Of a stretch of 30,898 nt of DNA, positions 1-8,455 are shown in pieces (the stretch's first letter is position 1; each line of letters starts with the position of its first letter). The notes under the pieces were generated by a model. That model did not search any database, was not told the origin of the DNA, and saw only the letters and a program-made list of their open reading frames with translations. The position numbers and the translations under genes are program-made. The stretch comes from Muribaculaceae bacterium (GTDB lineage Bacteria; Bacteroidota; Bacteroidia; Bacteroidales; Muribaculaceae): positions 1-30,898 of the forward strand of contig JAEDFO010000026.1 in assembly GCA_016292745.1 (NCBI GenBank), read 5' to 3'.

Positions 1-55
1 ACTCGAGACCTCCGGGTTATGAATCCGACGCTCTAACCAACTGAGCTATCCCGCC
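1..55 (-). tRNA. tRNA-Met (CAU), 3' part cut by window edge
   Basis: Read on the minus strand from 55, the sequence folds as an acceptor 5' strand GGCGGGA, a D arm GCTC/GAGC, and an anticodon loop TTCATAA with CAU at 21-19, then a five-base variable loop and the start of a T stem. The T loop and acceptor 3' strand lie outside the window. U36-A37 makes it a possible substrate for t6A37, the modification that TsaD (9581) helps make. The A31-C39 pair next to the loop is a mismatch. CAU is also the gene-level anticodon of the lysidine-modified tRNA-Ile2, so Ile2 is not excluded; elongator Met is more likely from overall resemblance. Confidence 0.88.
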
Positions 56-73
56 ATTACCGTTTTGCGACTG

Positions 74-105
74 CAAATTTACACCCTTTATTCATATTTT
101 CCAAA
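74..105 (-). promoter_or_regulatory. Bacteroidetes-type promoter of tRNA-Met
   Basis: On the minus strand, TTTG (105-102) is followed after 20 nt by TAAATTTG (81-74), an exact match to the Bacteroidetes -33/-7 pattern TTTG/TAnnTTTG. It lies 18 nt upstream of the tRNA 5' end. The rest of the 56-332 gap is AT-rich and holds no gene I can support. Confidence 0.8.
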
Positions 106-297
106 TATTTTCAACTTTAATTTTCCATTTATTCACACAATTCTTCTTAATTCACTCTGCAATAATAATTTGACTATAAATAGCAAATCGGTTAATCGCC
201 CTCAAATCTGTCAAGTCTTTTTAGGGATAGTCAAAGAATTAAGAGATTGTTAATATTTATTATATCAGCAGTGAACGATTTTGGCATCTCCAGCTTA

Positions 298-305
298 TAC
301 TTTTG
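298..305 (+). promoter_or_regulatory. -7 box of the DUF932-like gene
   Basis: TACTTTTG matches TAnnTTTG exactly, 27 nt upstream of the ATG at 333. No TTTG lies at the usual 19-20 nt spacing, so only the -7 element is visible. Confidence 0.5.
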
Positions 306-332
306 CGCATATAACCACAAAAGCATATCGCC

Positions 333-1346
333 ATGGCAACTAAACGAGATTTAAAAACACAGGAACCGGCCTCCGCATTCTTCAACGTACGTGTTGATAA
401 TATATACACGGCAAACCATACATTCATACCGGGCTACAAAGCAATTATCGACGAGCAAAGAAATCGCACAATGTCGATTGTCTCAAGCAACTATCATCTG
501 GTAACCAACGAAGATGCATTCAACATTGCCAAGTACATCGTGCCCAAAGTATTCCACGGGAAATCCATCGACGATTTTAAAGTTTTCAACATCAGAATGC
601 CCATGACACGTTCGTGGTGCATTATCGACCTGATTATTCCGTCAGCCTCCCGTGCTCTCAACGGATTCTCCAGTGATTGCTACACTCCGTACCTCAGGAT
701 AACCAACTCATACAACCGCACCTGTACCCTTTCATACGAAATCGGATTCTGCAGGAGCATTTGCATGAATGGCTGCATTTTCGGAAACGTGGGAATTAAA
801 ATAACGGCTAACCACAGCGACAATAGAGCTTTGCGAAACATTGATTGTTTTATCGATGAAAACAGATCAAAGTTGACCGATGTGGAATATTTATGGAGAA
901 ATGTTGAAACGATGCTTCAGAAAGCGAGAGAAATCGAAATCAACGAATCGCAGATTATACCTATTTACTGCAAAGCATTCAACGTAAAGCTCGACATCAA
1001 TAACGTCACTGACCGTCAGAAAGGAATTTACGCATCTCGCGGCAAACGCTTGTTGAATGATGGAAAGGCATATTTCGACGAACTGGGTCACAATGGATAC
1101 GCAATGTACAACATCCTTAGCGATTATGCATCATATCCCGAAGAGGGCGAACCTTATATCCGACGCGCACAATCGAGAGTTGGCGAATGGCTTGTCGAAT
1201 TCACAAAGGCATGCAGCAATGACGCTTTTTCTGTCGAATCATACATCAAAGATGAATTGTCAGTCGGAAACTTCATTCAATCACTCGCACTGACCCCCGC
1301 CTCAATAAACACACCACACGAGATTCTGCCTTTGCCTAATTTTTAG
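333..1346 (+). CDS. DUF932-like protein
   Basis: This 337-residue soluble protein has no signal peptide or membrane segment. The stretch PYLRITNSYN followed by SYEIGFCRSICMNGCIF, and the earlier NYHLVTNEDAFNIA, resemble the core of DUF932 (phage/plasmid-like) proteins, whose function is not established. The match is from memory of the family pattern, so another family with the same fold is possible. It starts at ATG 333, shortly after a -7 box, and stands alone between tRNA-Met and a membrane protein. DUF932 genes are often on plasmids, phages and conjugative elements, but no integrase, relaxase or other mobile gene is seen here. No DNA-binding or catalytic motif is recognised. Confidence 0.6.
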   Translation: MATKRDLKTQEPASAFFNVRVDNIYTANHTFIPGYKAIIDEQRNRTMSIVSSNYHLVTNEDAFNIAKYIVPKVFHGKSIDDFKVFNIRMPMTRSWCIIDLIIPSASRALNGFSSDCYTPYLRITNSYNRTCTLSYEIGFCRSICMNGCIFGNVGIKITANHSDNRALRNIDCFIDENRSKLTDVEYLWRNVETMLQKAREIEINESQIIPIYCKAFNVKLDINNVTDRQKGIYASRGKRLLNDGKAYFDELGHNGYAMYNILSDYASYPEEGEPYIRRAQSRVGEWLVEFTKACSNDAFSVESYIKDELSVGNFIQSLALTPASINTPHEILPLPNF

Positions 1347-1367
1347 TGGCCACTTGCCCCGGTTATT

Positions 1368-1399
1368 GTTGGTGAACTGAGCATAATGTAGTAACTTCG
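1368..1399 (+). promoter_or_regulatory. Promoter of the UPF0104 membrane protein gene
   Basis: GTTG (1368-1371), 20 nt, then TAACTTCG (1392-1399): the Bacteroidetes promoter pattern with one mismatch in each box. The ATG is 11 nt downstream, giving a very short leader. Confidence 0.5.
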
Positions 1400-1410
1400 C
1401 ATTACCAATT

Positions 1411-2448
1411 ATGCAAAACGACTCGTTCACCAACATATTATCGGGCAAAAAAATTCTCATTCCTGTAGCCATTGGAATGGTAGTGGCGCTGGGAATGCTC
1501 TTTCACGACATCCACAGCAGCAACATCAGCCGCTTAACTCTCACCCCAGATTGGGGTTGGGCGCTTTTGGCTGCTGTTGCGCTGATAATGGGACGAGAAG
1601 CCGGATATATCCTGCGCTACCGCATGCTGTCTGACCATTCACTATCATGGCGGCAATCGTTCCGCATAACCATGATGTGTGAATTTGCGTCTACTGTCAC
1701 TCCAAGCTCGGTTGGTGGCAGCAGTCTGGCAATGCTGTTCATGAAACGCGAGAATGTCGATATGGGGCGAGGGACATCGATAGTGCTCATTACCCTATTT
1801 CTCGACGAACTGTTCTTTGTGGTTACATGCCCGCTGATTTTCATCTTCATTCCCGGCCATTGGCTGTTTGCCACTCTTGGTTCGGGAATAAGAATCAGCT
1901 TTTGGTGTATCTATGGACTTGTATCGCTATGGACTGTTATGCTATATCTCGGGATATTCATAAAGCCAAGTTTTATCAAAAGCATGATAATGTGGATATT
2001 CCGATTACGTTTGCTACGCAAGTGGCAATCGGGTGCATCAAAATTTTGCGAGGACCTTGTGGCCACATCCATAGCATTACGTCGAAAAAACATAATCTGG
2101 TGGAGCAGAGCGTTTTTAGCTACAGCGATTTCATGGATATGTCGTTACGCTCTGGTTGGAGCCATATTCTGGGCAATTATCCCCGACCCTAACACAGCAT
2201 TGATTCTCGCCCGTCAAGCTGTGGTGTGGCTTATACTAATTATAGTACCCACTCCGGGTGGTAGCGGAGTGAGCGAATGGCTGTTTGCTCGTTATTATGC
2301 CGACATGGTCACATCGCACGGAGCTTCGCTGCTGATTGCACTTATTTGGCGAGTTTTCACCTATTACCTTTACATCATAGCCGGATTGCTTGTAATCCCC
2401 GGTTGGCTGAAGCCAAAATCAAAGGTAACCGGCAAGGCTGGATTGTAA
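1411..2448 (+). CDS. UPF0104 / LPG synthase TM-domain family membrane protein
   Basis: This 345-residue polytopic inner-membrane protein has about seven or eight hydrophobic segments, the first at residues 14-31. TPSSVGGSSLAMLFM (about 97-111) and VPTPGGSGVSEW (279-290) match the paired Gly-rich signatures of UPF0104/YbhN proteins and of the flippase-like membrane domain of lysyl-phosphatidylglycerol synthase (MprF). The soluble aminoacyl-transferase half of MprF is absent, so lipid aminoacylation cannot be assumed. Members are suspected lipid transporters or flippases, but this one's substrate is unknown. The gene has its own promoter. Its last 30 bases overlap the 3' end of the convergent sigma factor gene, with no terminator between them. 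Confidence 0.8.
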   Translation: MQNDSFTNILSGKKILIPVAIGMVVALGMLFHDIHSSNISRLTLTPDWGWALLAAVALIMGREAGYILRYRMLSDHSLSWRQSFRITMMCEFASTVTPSSVGGSSLAMLFMKRENVDMGRGTSIVLITLFLDELFFVVTCPLIFIFIPGHWLFATLGSGIRISFWCIYGLVSLWTVMLYLGIFIKPSFIKSMIMWIFRLRLLRKWQSGASKFCEDLVATSIALRRKNIIWWSRAFLATAISWICRYALVGAIFWAIIPDPNTALILARQAVVWLILIIVPTPGGSGVSEWLFARYYADMVTSHGASLLIALIWRVFTYYLYIIAGLLVIPGWLKPKSKVTGKAGL

Positions 2449-2922
2449 CCGCTGCCGTGCAGCAAATATACGGCTCTTCACTGTTCCAATAGGCAACGAC
2501 ATCCTTTCAGCTATTTCCTGATACTTATATCCGGCGAGCATCATTGAGAACGGACGCCGCAGTTCGTCTGGTATGAGGTTTATTGCGCCGTTTATCTCTC
2601 CCACCGAAGCATCCATGTCGGCAGGCTGGGATGTCGGCTCGTTGCCGTTGTTAATATAAAACTGAGAATCGGTAGTATCGTTAACCATAGGGCATCGCGA
2701 CATCTTACGGTATTGATTTATGAAGATATTGCGCATTATGGTCAGTATCCATCCCTTGAAATTAGTGTTGTCGATATACTTGCGCCAATTGACAAGCGCT
2801 TTCAATGTGGTGTCCTGTGTCAAATCACGTGCATCATCGATGTCAGATGTCAGCAACCTGGCATAACTGAGCATATTGCACTGAATGCTCAAAAGATTCT
2901 TGATAAACTCAAAATGTTCCAT
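2419..2922 (-). CDS. ECF-type RNA polymerase sigma factor
   Basis: The product is 167 residues, normal for an extracytoplasmic-function sigma-70 factor. Region 2 spans about 15-75, including DIDDARDLTQDTTLKA and FKGWILTIMRNIFINQYRK, for core and -10 binding. A variable Asn/Gln-rich linker follows. Region 4 spans about 112-165, with the helix-turn-helix YQEIAERMSLPIGTVKSRIFAARQRL for -35 recognition. No anti-sigma gene, FecR-like gene or SusC/D pair lies beside it, so its regulator and regulon cannot be named. The ATG at 2922 is the first available. Its 3' end overlaps the convergent membrane protein gene by 30 bp. Confidence 0.92.
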   Translation of the reverse strand: MEHFEFIKNLLSIQCNMLSYARLLTSDIDDARDLTQDTTLKALVNWRKYIDNTNFKGWILTIMRNIFINQYRKMSRCPMVNDTTDSQFYINNGNEPTSQPADMDASVGEINGAINLIPDELRRPFSMMLAGYKYQEIAERMSLPIGTVKSRIFAARQRLQSSLAGYL

Positions 2923-3028
2923 ACTATTTCCCTCGAATTTTGGATTTATAAAGTTAGTAAAAAATCACGACAAATCAATTAATATGCCAACAATTTTTAT
3001 TAACTTGCATCTATAAAACAAACTATGA

Positions 3029-4420
3029 ATGAAAAAGTTCTGTCTGCTATCTGCAATTGTCATTTTTTGCGTTATTAACTGCATATCCACAAATGCTTTG
3101 TGCAAAGTTTATGAAGTGCCGTTGACCGACGAAGTAAACTCCACCAGCTGGCACTACGTAAACAACGGTCTACAACAGGCCAAAGCCGCAGATGCGGATA
3201 TCGTAGTACTGCACATCAACACCTATGGGGGAGCCGTTGACTATGCCGATTCAATCCGCACAGCATTGCTCAACTATCCCAAGCCTGTATACGCATTCAT
3301 CGACAACAACGCCGCCTCGGCCGGCGCGCTCATTTCAATTGCATGCGACAGCATTTTCATGCGCAACGGTGCAAACATCGGCGCAGCAACAGTTGTCGAC
3401 GGCATTTCCGGAGCCGCCATGCCCGACAAATACCAGTCATATATGAGGTCGATGATGCGTGCCACTGCAGAATCGCACGGGAAAACCTATAAGATTACCC
3501 ACCAAGGCGACACCATAACCGCCTGGCTGCGCGACCCGCTGATTGCCGAGGCGATGGTCGACCCTCGCACTGCCGTGCCACACATCGGCGACGATTCAAC
3601 TAAGGTTGTCACATTCACAGCCAACGAAGCTATTAAATACGGATTCTGCGAAGGTATACGAGAATCGGTCGACGATGTGGTGAAAAATCTCAATGTGGGT
3701 GAATACACAATCCAGTCATATAAGCCATCCACATGGGACAAAGTTTTCGGGTTTCTCACTAATCCGGCATTCCAGGCAATTCTGGTGATGATAATGATTG
3801 CCGGCGTGTATTACGAGCTGCAGTCCCCTGGAATCGGATTTCCGCTTGCGGCATCTCTTATCGCAGCATTGCTCTACTTTGCACCTCTCTACATGTCGGG
3901 GTCTGCCGAAAGTTGGGAGATTCTCATGTTTGTGGCCGGACTGATTGCCATAATACTTGAAGTTTTCGTAATTCCCGGCTTTGGTGTGGTTGGCATATCC
4001 GGAATCGTGCTCATAGTGCTTTCGCTGTTGCTTTCGGCCATCAATAACATACACTTTTCATTTGAATCTGTCGACATTTCCGACATTTATATATCTATGG
4101 CAACAATAATCGGTGGAGTCCTGCTTGGAGTCCTGCTTATCGTGTATCTTTCCCACAAAATCGGCACTAAAAAGGGGTTCATGAGTTTCACTGCCCTGCA
4201 ACTCGAACAGAAAGTCGACGAGGGATATATCGGCGTTCCAACCGACATTTCAAAGCATGTTGGGTCAACGGCAACAGCTGCTACCGACCTGCGGCCATCG
4301 GGCAAAATCACTATCGACGGTACTGACTTCGATGCAGTTTCGTTAAGTGGTTTCATTGCCCAAGGCTCGACAGTAAGAGTAGTAAGATGCGAGAATGCCC
4401 AACTATATGTAAAAATTTAG
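3029..4420 (+). CDS. NfeD family membrane serine protease (ClpP-class N domain)
   Basis: This 463-residue protein is a full-length NfeD. It has a signal peptide (about 1-25), then a ClpP/SppA-like protease domain (about 26-225) with INTYGGAV and NNAASAGALIS. Next come several membrane segments (about 245-380) and a C-terminal soluble OB-fold NfeD domain (about 400-463). Ser97 (in AASAG) and Lys134 (in PDKYQSY) fit the Ser-Lys dyad of the archaeal homologue PH1510, which cleaves a stomatin C terminus. No stomatin (SPFH) gene is adjacent here, although NfeD and stomatin genes are often paired. The product is expected in the inner membrane with the protease outside the cytoplasm. It heads a co-directional run with kdsB 28 nt downstream. 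Confidence 0.88.
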   Translation: MKKFCLLSAIVIFCVINCISTNALCKVYEVPLTDEVNSTSWHYVNNGLQQAKAADADIVVLHINTYGGAVDYADSIRTALLNYPKPVYAFIDNNAASAGALISIACDSIFMRNGANIGAATVVDGISGAAMPDKYQSYMRSMMRATAESHGKTYKITHQGDTITAWLRDPLIAEAMVDPRTAVPHIGDDSTKVVTFTANEAIKYGFCEGIRESVDDVVKNLNVGEYTIQSYKPSTWDKVFGFLTNPAFQAILVMIMIAGVYYELQSPGIGFPLAASLIAALLYFAPLYMSGSAESWEILMFVAGLIAIILEVFVIPGFGVVGISGIVLIVLSLLLSAINNIHFSFESVDISDIYISMATIIGGVLLGVLLIVYLSHKIGTKKGFMSFTALQLEQKVDEGYIGVPTDISKHVGSTATAATDLRPSGKITIDGTDFDAVSLSGFIAQGSTVRVVRCENAQLYVKI

Positions 4421-4448
4421 AATTCAATATAAAACAATAAAGATTTAA

Positions 4449-5213
4449 ATGAATAATTTAAGATATATAGGAATTATTCCTGCGCGTTATGCCTCGTCCA
4501 GATTCCCCGGGAAACCTCTCGCAAAGATTGGTGGTGTAACGATGATTGAGCGTGTATGGAACCAAGTGTTAAAGGCTCTCGACAATGTTTACGTAGCCAC
4601 CGACGACCAGCGCATATTCGATGCAGTGGAATCGTTTGGCGGCAATGCTGTAATGACAGGCAACCATCATCGTAGCGGGACCGACCGCTGTGAAGAAGCA
4701 TTCAATACTCTGGGCCGAAACGCAGATGTAGTGATTAACATCCAGGGCGACGAGCCGTTTATCGACCCTCGACAAATCGAGGCTATCAAAACATGCTTCG
4801 ACGACCCAAACGTCGACATAGCCACGCTGGTGAGGGAATTCAACCCAGAAAATGGATACGAAGCGCTCGCCAATCCAAACACGCCGAAGGTTGAAGTTAA
4901 CGCAGCCATGTACGCCATGAGTTTTTCTCGTTCGGTAATTCCATACATCCGGGGATGCGAACCATCACTTTGGCCTTCAAAGCACCGGTTCTTCACTCAT
5001 GTGGGCATGTACGCCTATCGGGGTGAGGTGCTGAGCAAAATTACCCGCCTGCCACAATCGCCGCTCGAGATAGCAGAATCGCTCGAGCAGTTGAGATGGC
5101 TCGAAAACGGGTTCCGCATAAAGGTAGGAATAACCGATTGCAATACCATCGGAATCGACACACCCTCAGACCTTGAAGCTGCTGAGAAATATTTGATTAA
5201 GGAAAATATATAA
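4449..5213 (+). CDS. kdsB: 3-deoxy-manno-octulosonate cytidylyltransferase
   Basis: KdsB transfers CMP from CTP to Kdo, activating it for attachment to lipid A in the cytoplasm during LPS synthesis. The 254-residue length is typical. The N terminus IPARYASSRFPGKPLAKIGG is the nucleotide-binding signature, and NIQGDEPFIDP (about 97-107) is the conserved sugar/metal-binding segment. GTDRCEEA and THVGMYAYR also match the family. The gene sits between nfeD and an M16 homologue with short gaps (28 and 16 nt), so all three are probably co-transcribed. It indicates a Gram-negative outer membrane with Kdo-containing LPS. Confidence 0.96.
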   Translation: MNNLRYIGIIPARYASSRFPGKPLAKIGGVTMIERVWNQVLKALDNVYVATDDQRIFDAVESFGGNAVMTGNHHRSGTDRCEEAFNTLGRNADVVINIQGDEPFIDPRQIEAIKTCFDDPNVDIATLVREFNPENGYEALANPNTPKVEVNAAMYAMSFSRSVIPYIRGCEPSLWPSKHRFFTHVGMYAYRGEVLSKITRLPQSPLEIAESLEQLRWLENGFRIKVGITDCNTIGIDTPSDLEAAEKYLIKENI

Positions 5214-5229
5214 AGTTATAATTTAATTA

Positions 5230-6555
5230 ATGAACGCTCCCAAAATAACCGATTTCGGCGACTTGCCCAAGCCACAAATCAACCGGTTCACTGCACCCAA
5301 CGGTGTTAATGTCTCGGTAGTGAACGGATGCGAGCAAGATATATTCCAGCTTCTCATAATACTTCCCGGAGGCAAATGCGACTCAACAAATCCGCGGCAT
5401 GCCATGGCAACTGCCTCAATGCTCAATAAAGGTAGCATTGCGCACAATGCAGAAGAGATAGCAGCTAAATTCGACCATCTTGGGGTTTCGTTCTCCGCCG
5501 GCAGCTACAACCACCACACTGTGTTATCACTTACCGGGCTTAACCGCACTGCACAATCGGCCATGCCAATTCTGAAAGAAATATTAGCCGAACCCACATT
5601 CCCCTCCGACAGGCTTTCAATACTCAAACGGCAACTCACCGATATGCTTGGCCAGAACGAGGCGAAAACAGATTTTCTCGCATCGCGTAAATTCACCGAG
5701 CTACTGTACGGGCCACGACATCCTTTGTCACGTTTTACCCGCAATAATCCTATTGCCACACTGTCGAGAACTGACTTGGTGGATTTCCACAGTAAATACT
5801 TGAAATCAACGAATGCCAACATAATTCTCGCAGGGAATATCTCCGACAAAATCATTGACAACGCTCTTGCTATTTTCGATAAATCATGGCAGCACACTGC
5901 CGTATCTGCCCCAAAACCGAAAATCGTCAAGGCAAACTCACACCCGGAGAAAAGTTTGTTCGTACTCCATAAAGAGAACGCAGTACAGTCGGGCATCGTC
6001 ACTGGAACCATATTCAAAAACACTTCCGACGAAGAATTCACCAAGCTGAAACTGCTCACCCATTTGCTTGGCGGATATTTTGGCAGCCGACTTATGCAAA
6101 GCATACGAGAGCAAAAGGGCTACACCTATGGCATCAGCGCCGTAGCGCAAGAAAATGAAGGGATAAGACACATGATTATCCGAACCGATTGCAGCATAAA
6201 GTTTACAGAAAAAGTCATAGCTGCCATTGAGGATGAGATTCGTGGTCTTATTGAAGAAATAATTGAAAAAGATGAACTTAAAATAGTAAAATCGAGTATA
6301 TTAAGTTCATATGCTTCGTCAATTGACAATGCTTTCAATATTGCAAATCTCGAAGCGTCACGCATACTGAAACACCGGCCGTTCGACAGTTTTGAACGCG
6401 ACATCCACACCATTAATACAACCACCGTCGGCGACCTGTACGCATTGGCCCAACAGCATCTGCAGGGCAATGCCTTCTACACAGTAGTTGCAACCGACTG
6501 CGAAAGCAGCGATTTGCCCGTTTTGCCTGCGAAAAAAGATATGTCCAACTATTGA
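5230..6555 (+). CDS. M16-family peptidase homologue lacking the zinc motif
   Basis: This 441-residue protein has the two-lobe M16 (pitrilysin/MPP) layout. The N lobe carries MLNKGSIAHNAEEIA. The C lobe carries GSRLMQSIREQKGYTYGISA, whose Arg and Tyr are the substrate-contacting pair of the C-terminal half. Where active members have HxxEH just before the MLxKG motif, this protein reads MATAS (residues 59-63), so all three metal/catalytic residues are absent. It therefore looks like the non-catalytic partner of a heterodimer, as in MPP-alpha. No catalytic M16 gene is in this window. There is no signal peptide, unlike many paired Bacteroidetes M16 proteins. It follows kdsB by 16 nt and precedes pfp. 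Confidence 0.85.
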   Translation: MNAPKITDFGDLPKPQINRFTAPNGVNVSVVNGCEQDIFQLLIILPGGKCDSTNPRHAMATASMLNKGSIAHNAEEIAAKFDHLGVSFSAGSYNHHTVLSLTGLNRTAQSAMPILKEILAEPTFPSDRLSILKRQLTDMLGQNEAKTDFLASRKFTELLYGPRHPLSRFTRNNPIATLSRTDLVDFHSKYLKSTNANIILAGNISDKIIDNALAIFDKSWQHTAVSAPKPKIVKANSHPEKSLFVLHKENAVQSGIVTGTIFKNTSDEEFTKLKLLTHLLGGYFGSRLMQSIREQKGYTYGISAVAQENEGIRHMIIRTDCSIKFTEKVIAAIEDEIRGLIEEIIEKDELKIVKSSILSSYASSIDNAFNIANLEASRILKHRPFDSFERDIHTINTTTVGDLYALAQQHLQGNAFYTVVATDCESSDLPVLPAKKDMSNY

Positions 6556-6582
6556 AAAATAGAGATTTTTTCACGAAATTTG
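6552..6582 (+). promoter_or_regulatory. Possible pfp promoter
   Basis: TTG (6552-6554), 20 nt, then GAAATTTG (6575-6582): one mismatch to TAnnTTTG, with correct spacing. Transcription would begin at about 6589, which favours the ATG at 6618 over the in-frame ATG at 6552. Confidence 0.4.
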
Positions 6583-6617
6583 CAAAAGAAATAATTACAC
6601 CAAAACATTATACACAT

Positions 6618-8267
6618 ATGACAAAGAAGAGTGCATTGCAGAAGGCTCGCGCTTCATACCAGCCCAAGCTCCCATCAGCATTGTGGGGCGCTGTAAAGGC
6701 AGTTGAAGGAGCCCCTACTGAGTCTGTAGCAAACCAAACTGAAATTAAGAGTTTATTCCCAACCACTTACGGCTTGCCAGTGCTTACGTTCGAGAAAAAT
6801 ACCGTTTCTAAGGTATCGGCTCCTATTAATGTCGGTGTCATACTTTCCGGCGGCCAGGCCCCTGGTGGACACAACGTTATAAGTGGATTATTCGACGGCA
6901 TTAAAGCCATCAACAAAGACAGCCGCCTTTACGGATTCCTTATGGGCCCCGGCGGTTTCGTTGACCACAAATACATTGAACTGACAGCCAAAATCATCGA
7001 CGACTACCGCAACACCGGTGGCTTTGACATTATCGGTTCAGGCCGTACAAAGCTTGAAAAGGTTGAGCAATTCGACAAAGGTCTCGAAATCCTCAAGGAA
7101 CTAAACATCAAGGCCCTCGTTATCATTGGCGGCGACGACTCCAACACCAACGCTGCTATCCTTGCCGAATACTACAAGGCAAACAACGCCGGCGTTCAAG
7201 TTATCGGATGTCCGAAGACCATCGACGGTGACCTCAAGAACGAAATGATTGAAACTTCGTTCGGTTTCGACACCGCAACAAAGGTTTACAGCGAGGTTAT
7301 CGGCAACATTCAGCGCGACTGTAACTCGGCCAAGAAATACTGGCACTTCATTAAGCTCATGGGCCGCAGCGCATCGCACATCGCCCTTGAATGTGCCCTC
7401 CAGACACAGCCCAACTACTGCATAATCTCTGAAGAGGTAGAGCAGAAGAACATGACACTCGCCGACATCGTTAACGACATCGCAAACGTGATTGCAAAGC
7501 GTGCTGCAAACGGCAACAACTTCGGTACTGTCCTCATCCCTGAAGGCCTTATCGAATTCATCCCAGCAATGAAGAAACTCATCGCTGAACTCAACGACAT
7601 GCTTGCCGCCAACACTCAGTTCGCTTCGCTCGACCGCGCTGCCCAGCGTGAATTCGTTCTCAATAACCTTTCGGCCGACAATGCAGCTATCTTCGCATCG
7701 CTCCCCGAAGGTGTTGCTCGCCAGCTCACCCTCGACCGCGACCCTCACGGCAACGTACAGGTATCGCTCATCGAGACCGAGAAACTTCTGAGCGAGATGA
7801 TTGGAAAACGTCTTGCCGAAATGAAGGCTGCCGGCGAATATGTAGGCAAATTCTCACCCCTCCATCATTTCTTCGGTTATGAAGGCCGCTGCGCCGACCC
7901 GTCGAACTTCGATGCCGACTATTGCTATGCCCTCGGTTACAATGCAGCTCAGCTCATCAACTGCGGTGCTACCGGATACATGTCGTCGGTTCGCAACCTA
8001 AGCAAACCTTCTGTTCAATGGATTGCCGGCGGTATTCCTATCACAATGATGATGAATATGGAACGTCGCAACGGCGAAATGAAGCCGGTTATCCAAAAGG
8101 CTCTCGTTCGCCTCGATGGCAAGCCATTCCTCAAATTTGCTGAAAACCGCGAAAAATGGGCTATCGACACTTGCTACACCTACCCAGGTCCTATCCAGTA
8201 TTTCGGTCCTGCTGAAGTGTGCGACCAGACTTCGAGAACTCTCTACTACGAGCACAACTCAAAATAA
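6618..8267 (+). CDS. pfp: Pyrophosphate-dependent 6-phosphofructokinase
   Basis: The enzyme interconverts fructose 6-phosphate and fructose 1,6-bisphosphate using pyrophosphate, reversibly, in the cytoplasm. The 549-residue length matches the long (about 550) PFP subfamily. VILSGGQAPGGHN (about 74-86) is the phosphate-binding loop. GGDDS (171-175) has Asp where ATP-dependent enzymes have Gly, the residue linked to PPi use. PKTIDGDL (199-206) holds the catalytic Asp and PPi-binding Lys, and MGRSASHIALE follows. I chose ATG 6618 because the protein then begins MTKKSALQKARASYQPKLP, as related enzymes do; an ATG at 6552 overlapping the upstream stop is the alternative. A strong terminator follows. 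Confidence 0.95.
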   Translation: MTKKSALQKARASYQPKLPSALWGAVKAVEGAPTESVANQTEIKSLFPTTYGLPVLTFEKNTVSKVSAPINVGVILSGGQAPGGHNVISGLFDGIKAINKDSRLYGFLMGPGGFVDHKYIELTAKIIDDYRNTGGFDIIGSGRTKLEKVEQFDKGLEILKELNIKALVIIGGDDSNTNAAILAEYYKANNAGVQVIGCPKTIDGDLKNEMIETSFGFDTATKVYSEVIGNIQRDCNSAKKYWHFIKLMGRSASHIALECALQTQPNYCIISEEVEQKNMTLADIVNDIANVIAKRAANGNNFGTVLIPEGLIEFIPAMKKLIAELNDMLAANTQFASLDRAAQREFVLNNLSADNAAIFASLPEGVARQLTLDRDPHGNVQVSLIETEKLLSEMIGKRLAEMKAAGEYVGKFSPLHHFFGYEGRCADPSNFDADYCYALGYNAAQLINCGATGYMSSVRNLSKPSVQWIAGGIPITMMMNMERRNGEMKPVIQKALVRLDGKPFLKFAENREKWAIDTCYTYPGPIQYFGPAEVCDQTSRTLYYEHNSK

Positions 8268-8298
8268 TATACATTATTTATTATTGCGACCTCATTTC

Positions 8299-8345
8299 AT
8301 TAGCGCTTCGTGACACTTCCGTTTCATGAAGCGCTAATCTTTTTT
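8299..8345 (+). terminator. Rho-independent terminator after pfp
   Basis: A 15-bp stem (8299-8313 with 8324-8338, including one G-U pair) with a 10-nt loop is followed by a T run (8340-8345). It closes the nfeD-kdsB-M16-pfp run. Confidence 0.9.
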
Positions 8346-8433
8346 CACAGAAAACGTTAAAAAATAGGACATATTAAAGGATTTTCGACAACATTTTACA
8401 CCATAGGCATAAGAATATATATGTGATAATATG

Positions 8434-8441
8434 TAACTTTG
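8434..8441 (+). promoter_or_regulatory. -7 box of the DUF4421 gene
   Basis: TAACTTTG is an exact TAnnTTTG match. Transcription starting about 7 nt later would exclude the in-frame ATG at 8423 and supports the start at 8456. No clear -33 element is seen. Confidence 0.6.
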
Positions 8442-8455
8442 CAGTGAAAAAAAAT

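Noticed and set aside
65..253. 62-codon plus-strand open frame after tRNA-Met
   Set aside because: It overlaps the tRNA-Met promoter, is AT-driven in composition (Asn/Phe/Ile/Leu-rich), has no family resemblance and no promoter of its own.
1..1346. Integrated mobile element at tRNA-Met
   Set aside because: No integrase, relaxase, transposase or direct repeat is present in the window; only a family-level hint from DUF932 remains.
5505..6104. 199-codon minus-strand open frame inside the M16 homologue
   Set aside because: Antisense shadow of a gene with clear M16 motifs; Ser/Cys-rich composition without domain.
7101..7748. 215-codon minus-strand open frame inside pfp
   Set aside because: It is antisense to conserved Pfp motifs; its length comes from the codon bias of a highly expressed gene. 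No domain is recognisable.
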